Assembly: GCA_001931875.2 (NCBI GenBank)
Contig: MSJH02000452.1
Coordinates: 1 to 11,554 of the forward strand
DNA length: 11,554 bases
Direction of reading: 5' to 3'
Source of the DNA: Byssochlamys sp. IMV 00236
Taxonomy: Eukaryota; Ascomycota; Eurotiomycetes; Eurotiales; Thermoascaceae
Shown: piece by piece, positions 5,636 to 11,554 of the stretch
How positions within the stretch are numbered: the first letter of the stretch is position 1
Layout of the letters: each line of letters begins with the position of its first letter
Made by a program: the position numbers and the translations under genes
The notes under the pieces: model-generated
Told to the model about the DNA's origin: nothing
The model's input: only the letters and a program-made list of their open reading frames with translations
Database searches by the model: none

Positions 5636-8600
5636 ATGAAAATATATAGAGCAGAAACAGGACAACAAGTCAACTTACAGTCAACTAAAGACATTACTTT
5701 GTAAAAGTGACACTCTTCTTTTTTTTTCTATTCTAATGACGAGATTGCTTATATACAAATATATTCCCTAGGTTAAATGACTTGAAACTCGAGTTAGAGC
5801 GTAGTATAGGTGTACCTATACAAAGTCAAATATTGATGACAAGCTTTGGAACACAAGTGAAAGAGAGCAATTTAAAAGAAATACTAGAAGCAACAGACCA
5901 AGTAAGCTCGAGGAATACTTACGGCTATTATCTTACTTAAACAATTCAATAATATAGAGTGAATACATTTTATTTTGTTATGATCGACAATATCTTGACG
6001 CTCTTCCAGAAGAAATATCAAATCTGTTAGATGTAGAGACTCCTAAACTCGAACCAAGAATACCTGCATTTGATGGTAATAGACTGATGTGTATGTCTCC
6101 CTTGGATACTAACTAATCCATCATTAAAAGGCAGTGAATCATTAAAGTCAATAGAAAAGTCATTAAAGAGCCGTACAGTCTCCCAAAGTTGTGAATCGTA
6201 TCTATCATTATTCACAAGTTTTGATGATTACAGTCAGGTTAGATACATAAAGAATACGATCCCCCTTCACTCGATGATGACTTCCATATGATACTAAACA
6301 TTTTTTTACACAGTCGCTTATCAAGACGTCAGCAACGCATACACAGCTTGCGAAAACATTAGTGGATGAGCAAAAATTACAACGAATGGCGTTAAATGTG
6401 GCCATGACCAACTTGGAAGCACACAATAAATCAATCAATACGAATGTCAAAGCCTTTGTCGCCGCAGCAGAGAAAGAAAGAACGAGACAATCAACATTGA
6501 TCCAGTCTTTACAGAATGACCTTGAAATACTAAAGCATGTTCGTATTCATCCAACGATTTTGCATCAATTAAATCTCTCACATAAGGGCAAAGAAAAATT
6601 GATTGATTTTGTGGATCAAGCATATATTGAAAAAGTGAGAATCGATACAATCAAATTATGTGATTTCTTGTCACAAGAGATAAGGGACATGTTGGACAAA
6701 GTAGCTGAGCTTGAACAGTGCGAGCAAGAGGTTTTGACAGACATTGCCAACAAGAACAATTTGCATATTTTGGATGCAACTTTGGCAGATATACAACAAC
6801 TTTATAAAAAGGCGCAATATTTAAAAGATACAAGAAAAAGAGATATAGGAAGAGTATCTGATAAGATAGCAGGCATGCTTAATATACCCATCACAAACCT
6901 ATTTGCATCACTTTCTATTCAAAATTCATCACAACAACAACAACAACAAACAAATAACAAACTATCGCATGACTCTAAAAAAACATTAGACTCTTTTCGT
7001 CATCTAGCTGAATATCATGTTCAAAACTATTTACCTCAATTAGCCAGCTACGAACAGTTCATACGTCAAAAAGTGACGACATTGGCTATATCCAAGAGAA
7101 ACTCAATACAGGAATTCATAAAGTATATGAACGCAGTATCACAAATTCAAAGTGAGATTGCTTCTATAGAACCACGATTGAATTCAGCAAAAGATTACCT
7201 GGATGAGTTTAAGAAAAAATACGAAACATATGATCTTGGAAGCGTTCGAGATATATTGTTTGGTTATGTAAGAGAGATCATATCCAATATATCATCATTT
7301 ACTAATGTTTATACAGGGCGCTTTAATGATTGAAATAGTGCGTAGAAGAGAATATGTTCAGTTGTTGGCTGAAAACGCAACACTATTAGCAGATGTCATG
7401 TCAAGATATAGAAACGAGGAAGAACAAAGAAGGGATTTTTTTAGACGAAAGATATCCAAGATACTTCCTCTAAAGATGTCAAGTAAGTAAATATACAAAA
7501 CAATAGTTCTGACTGTCTTATTCATTACTTGCCCTTCATATAGTCATGGATGATTCACCTCCGCAATGTGAAATTACAGCGAATGTACCACCTGTGACGG
7601 ATACAACACTTCAAAAGAAAGATATTATAGGTAACTATCCTTTTGATATAGTCGACATTCATGTCTCACTCTGTATAATAGACTTTATTTCGCTTTTGGG
7701 ACAAGCGTATGCTCAATCACCCTCATATAATCGACGTCCGCTTAGTAGCAGCAAATCTTTAAAACGATTGATCACACAACAGACCAACGAAGACGAAAAG
7801 CTTTATAGTGTTCTCAAATTGATGTATAAACAACTAGATTCCCTTAAAGTCGACTTTTTAAAGAATATAGAATCTGACTGTAATTGAGTTTTAGTTTTTG
7901 AATAATAGCCATGATATTTACTTTATCATGTAGTGTTTGGACCTGGAAGTATTGACCCGGCAAGGATAAAGAATGCATCAAAGAGAGAGGACAAAGGTAT
8001 GTTTTACAATCATCTAAAAGGGAAGTCAACCATTAAGCTGCTCTACTTAGAGAGTCAAGTCTTATCCGATGACGAGAGAAAGGTAATAAATAAAAGATAA
8101 AGGAATATACCAATACCTTTTCTGTTGTAGATCTATGAAGCAAAGATTCAAACCTTGGAACGAACTCTCCAATTACGCAGTGAAAGTAGATATAGTACCT
8201 CTTACTCACTTGTCAGCAATGATACAACATCAGAGGAGACGAAATCAAAACTGATAGATACAGAAAAAAGGCTATTAGAGATGAAGGATACCAATGAACG
8301 ACAAAAGCAAGAAATTGACGAATTGAAAAAAGCATTACAAAAGGTATGCAGACATATTAAAAAAAAAACACACTTGCTCATGTCATTGTGTAGTTGGAAC
8401 AAGAAAAGAATCAATGTGAAAATGAAAAGGAAGATCAAAGACTCCAAATTCAAGAACTAGAGCAACTTTTGGAAGAAGAAAGACAAACCTATGAGCATAA
8501 CCGACAAAGTGTAAATAGTGTGACTAGATAAAGCATAAACCATGACTTATCTTGTGTCCCTTAGTTGCTGAATGAGGCCAAGATTAAAGACAATTTAGCA

Positions 8601-10180
8601 GATATCCGTATAGCAGGTCTCGAAGAAGATTGGAAAGGTAAAATAAGTGATTTGCAACGTGCTCTGGAAGAAGAAACACGCACTCTTAATGAACTCCGTA
8701 TTCGACACGACGCAGAAATAAGTGACCTTAGATTTGAACATGATACCCGGCTTCGTGAAAAAGTAGAAGCGATTAACAATGAAAAGCGCGAGCTTGCATT
8801 ACTTGTTGATCAACTGCGTGAGGATTTAGCGTCGGTCAATCAGTCATTAGAGGAGGAACGAGAAAAGTATGAGGAGCGTTTGACTGAGCTACAGACAGAA
8901 ATTGCAGAAAGCGAAAGAGCAAAAGATGAAATCAAGCTTCTTCAGCAACAAACAAGAATGATGGTGAATAGAGCTCAAGAGGATTGGACAATGAAGAACG
9001 AAGAGTTGAATAGGATTAAAGAGGAGCAAACGGTAGTGAGATCTGCGATTGCAGAGCTCCTATCGAGGTATATGGGTGAAGGCGCACAGATTACGGAAAA
9101 TACCGATCTCGAGCCTATCATTCGTGCTTTCCAGCAAAATTTGGATCAGTTCACTGCACAAGCTAACTTGACACAAGAGGTGTGATCACATGTTTTCAAT
9201 ATTCCTCTTAAAATTAATCGCTTTTGCATAGAATTATGAGAATTTGGAACAAGAAGCGGCTGATTTAAATCAAAGGTATCAAGAGTTATTAGAGACACAT
9301 CAAGAATGGAGACCAATTGCTATTGGTATGGCTGAAAAATTGGAGGACTATCGCAAGATGATGTTGTATGAGATTATCAATCAGTTCCAGATACCCGCTG
9401 ATGAGGCTGAGCTCAACATATTGTCTAGAAAGATAACGCCTAGTGAAGATGATGCTGCCATGTGGAACGAAATCCTTCAGTTGGCATCGTCCATTGATCA
9501 TCAAAATATCACCAGACGACTTCGTAAGCGCGTGAAAGAAGTTCATGAATTGGCAAGGCAGTACAAGAAGGACTACAAGGAATTGAAAGGTATAAAAAGA
9601 AATCTCACACATCGAATAACGAGTATCTAATCGTATAAACAAAAAGAAAAATATATAAAATTATCAGCTAAATTAAGTGAAAAGATTTCCTTTCGAAAGT
9701 AAGCAAAAGAAAAAGCTTTCTTGCAAGAGTCATTAACGTAGATCAAATAGCTTCAAAGTAGGTGACATCGCCCTCTTCTTACCCACACGTAACTCGGGCG
9801 GAAAACCATGGGCAGCTTTCAACATTGGATCACCTTATTATTTTTTATCACCTGCTGGTGCCACCACATTCACTACGAACAGCTCAGAATGGATTGTGGC
9901 CCGAATCACACATATTACCGAACATATCGTGGACGAGAGTGATCCTAATCCTTATGGATTAGCACCACAAGTGAAGTATTATGAGCTAGAGGTAGAATGT
10001 TGGAAGAATCAGAAAGCAAGTAATAAAAAGAAGCCAAACTTCATCGACTCAGGACTAGCCTCAATTCCTGTTGATAACCGTAAAAGACCCTCCTTTATGG
10101 CATCTTCATCCAACATCGTCCACAGTACATCTCCTCCTCATGATGCACTAAAACGAAGGCGCAGTGCAACAGGTGTTTAA
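5636..10180 (+). CDS. atg11: Atg11, selective-autophagy scaffold (FIP200/RB1CC1 family)
   Basis: Scaffold that links cargo receptors to the Atg1 kinase complex at the phagophore assembly site. Exons: 5636-5700, 5772-5901, 5958-6075, 6131-6237, 6314-7267, 7317-7482, 7544-7630, 7682-7879, 7934-8082, 8131-8343, 8394-8510, 8565-9179, 9232-9589, 9647-9698, 9751-10180. All 14 introns are GT..AG, 49-76 nt, and all junctions keep frame; the sum is 3759 nt, 1252 aa (yeast Atg11 is about 1180). Seen: ubiquitin-like N terminus (MKIYRAETGQ; GVPIQSQILMTSFGTQV), conserved YDRQYLDALPEEI, Atg17-like helical region roughly 110-510 with a six-Gln run at 347-352, long coiled coils about 659-1105, and the C-terminal Claw domain starting NFKVGDIALFLPTRN (1110-1124) with PWAAFNIGSPYYFL (1129-1142). 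A basic Ser-rich tail (about 1200-1252) ends the protein. Least certain: intron 7631-7681, which has no in-frame stop, and acceptor choice at 9741 or 9750. Other exon calls rest on frame plus family match. Confidence 0.93.
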
Positions 10181-10199
10181 TATATATATACCCTCTTTC

Positions 10200-10217
10200 T
10201 TTATTGATAAAAATAAA
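10200..10217. terminator. shared poly(A) signal region between convergent atg11 and phosphatase genes
   Basis: AATAAA on the plus strand at 10212-10217, 31 nt past the atg11 stop, and AATAAA on the minus strand at 10205-10200, 30 nt past the phosphatase stop. The two signals point at each other with six bases between them in a 55-bp gap, so transcripts must end inside the neighbouring gene's 3' coding end. Confidence 0.5.
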
Positions 10218-10235
10218 CTTGTCTTATTATTATAT

Positions 10236-11501
10236 CTACATAGTATCTTTTCTTACAACATCACGCTGCATATCAGCAAAGTTACTTGTTTTACCATGAA
10301 CACTGTGTTCCAGTTTTAACAATTCTGCCACAAACCCAATATTGGGTGATGCCCCAGGCCGTTCCTTGACAATAAGTTGGTAAGCTCTTTTCAAAGTCCA
10401 CTTTTCAGAGAGAACGAGATATGCCAAGATGACAGCGACTGATCTTGACTTGCCTGCTTTACAATGTACATAGACCGGTTCATGTTGTCGCCTTGCAGTA
10501 TCTATACAAAACAGATGAGGAAAGGGAAGCTATAAGCAACAGACAAGCCCACAGAAGAAAAAAAAAAAGTTTAAATTACTGATAACTTGTACGGCCGTCC
10601 GCAGCGTGTCTTGAACATTTTTCATTTCCACCGTGTCTCTTGCTGGTATCTTGCAGTAGACAAAAGATTCCTTTAGTCCAGGTATATCATCGTCGCATTC
10701 TTCGGCCATATTCAAGATTCTCCGGATCGATCTTGATTTGAGTATGTCCAGTTGCTCTGGTGATGTGATTTCAGGCCCAAGGTATAAAAAATTGGACACG
10801 ATCTCTGTGATGATGAATGCATCGTCAGCCATGGTAACTTCCTCCTTGGTATTTTCCTGCTGAGCGCGCCTTGATTTAGGATGACGCCTTGTGTCTAGGC
10901 TAAACAGACTTGCTCTTCTCTGCATCGGAGTGCCGCTTTCTTTGGTAGGCGTGCTTTTTGAGAAGGCGGGTGAAGGTGAATCTGAGAGATACTTGCCCTT
11001 TGTATCCCAATCTCTAAAGGCAGAAAATCCATGATGCAGCCAGTATACATTTTTTGATGACCCACTATTGAGTATAACACTCATCAGAGTCCAACATGCA
11101 CTGGAATCCATCATATGATCATCATATACGACTATAGTAGCCTCCTTTGGTAGCAACACATAGTCTCCGCTGAACTGATCAATCCATTGCTTAAAGTAAT
11201 TAATACCTTCGTGTGTTGTAATAAAGTTCTCCAAGTTGAAGTTTTGAGCCACATTACCTCGACGTTGGTATCTTTTGACGAGTAGAGTAGGCAAATCCAA
11301 GTTGATTGAATGACGGATATGAGACTTTTCAAAGTGAACAAGTGGTCGCATATCAATCATGAGTGGAGGTGGTACATGATTGAGTTTGTTTCCTAATTCA
11401 GCTGGTTCTATGGGCTTTGCAGCTAGACAGTGATCGTTTATGCTGGATGACTGTAGAGTAGAAGAAAGGGTGTCAAGTACATCATGATTATCATACGCCA
11501 T
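10236..11501 (-). CDS. rhodanese-domain dual-specificity phosphatase, probable MAPK phosphatase
   Basis: Exons 11501-10580 and 10501-10236 (minus), intron 10579-10502 of 78 nt (GTAATT..TATAG); the junction codon is Asn308; 395 aa. MAPK phosphatases remove phosphate from the Thr and Tyr of an activated MAP kinase. N-terminal rhodanese-like domain about 30-170 (LMIDMRP; SINLDLPTLL; basic VKRYQRR at 75-81 where MKPs carry the kinase-docking motif; VYWLHHGFSAF) without the rhodanese catalytic Cys loop, as in MKPs. Linker about 171-225 is Ser/Pro-rich. Catalytic domain about 229-380: general acid D289 in IPARDT and signature HCKAGKSRS (320-328) with nucleophile C321 and R327; the 32-residue D-to-C spacing is normal for this family. 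Start: ATG at 11501; the frame extends further upstream only through a TTG. A yeast Msg5/fission yeast Pmp1-type role is a guess; substrate unknown. Confidence 0.9.
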
Positions 11502-11538
11502 TATTTTCTTTTCTTGATTCAATATAAAGAATAATAAT

Positions 11539-11554
11539 AAAAAAAAAAAAAAAA
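11539..11554. promoter_or_regulatory. poly(dA:dT) tract upstream of the phosphatase gene, cut by the right edge
   Basis: Sixteen or more A on the plus strand (T in the gene's sense), 37 nt upstream of the phosphatase ATG and continuing to the last base of the window. Likely a promoter tract; the run could extend beyond the window. Confidence 0.35.

Noticed and set aside
5453..5668. Minus-strand frame of 71 codons before atg11
   Set aside because: It overlaps atg11 exon 1 antisense and its Lys run reflects the poly(T) tract; no family resemblance.
6362..7333. Stand-alone 323-residue coiled-coil gene
   Set aside because: It is atg11 exon 5; the last residues before the stop are intron sequence, since a GTAAGA donor at 7268 and TTTACTAATG branch site precede an acceptor at 7316 and the next exon continues the family sequence.
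8565..9185. Stand-alone 206-residue coiled-coil gene
   Set aside because: It is atg11 exon 12; the initiating codon is a TTG just after an acceptor, and the stop lies in the following intron.
9742..9750. Use of acceptor 9741 as the main atg11 splice site
   Set aside because: It would insert KSNS in place of the conserved Asn before FKVGDIALF; acceptor 9750 fits the family better, so it was used in the model and the other is listed as an alternative.
11499..11522. Longer phosphatase N terminus starting at 11522
   Set aside because: That codon is TTG, not ATG. The first ATG in frame is at 11501.

Overview
The window looks like nuclear DNA of an early-diverging filamentous fungus, most likely a Mucoromycota (Mucorales-type) species. 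Grounds: an AT-rich background, many very short introns (48-78 nt) with GT..AG ends and CTAAT/CTAAC-like branch sites, short promoters with poly(dA:dT) tracts and CCAAT boxes, and protein content (malic enzyme, mitochondrial PPR protein, Atg11, rhodanese-type MAPK phosphatase) typical of fungi. The species cannot be named from this sequence alone.

Layout. (1) 1-1378, minus strand: 5' two thirds of a malic enzyme gene, four exons visible, running off the left edge inside an intron. (2) 1379-4032: a 2.65 kb stretch with no convincing protein gene. It holds the malic enzyme promoter, several inverted repeats, a pyrimidine-rich tract and one very good intron signature (3285-3356, plus) that belongs to no recognised gene. 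(3) 4033-5187, plus: an intronless gene for a mitochondrial pentatricopeptide repeat (PPR) protein with a Gln/Lys-rich linker. (4) 5636-10180, plus: a 15-exon gene for the selective-autophagy scaffold Atg11 (the FIP200/RB1CC1 family), which I reassembled by joining exons so that every junction keeps frame; the sum is 3759 nt, 1252 aa. (5) 10236-11501, minus: a two-exon gene for a rhodanese plus dual-specificity phosphatase protein (395 aa), convergent with atg11 and only 55 bp from it.

The genes are not an operon or a cluster with an obvious common task: carbon/NAD(P)H metabolism, mitochondrial RNA handling, autophagy and MAPK signalling. I see no virus, no intact transposon, no tRNA or rRNA gene and no CRISPR array. 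The most informative results are the full exon model of atg11 with several in-frame splice choices (a 24-nt intron-like segment, a stop-free 51-nt intron, two acceptors 9 nt apart at the edge of the Claw domain), the orphan intron in the long intergenic region, and the two phosphatase/Atg11 regions rich in kinase consensus sites.
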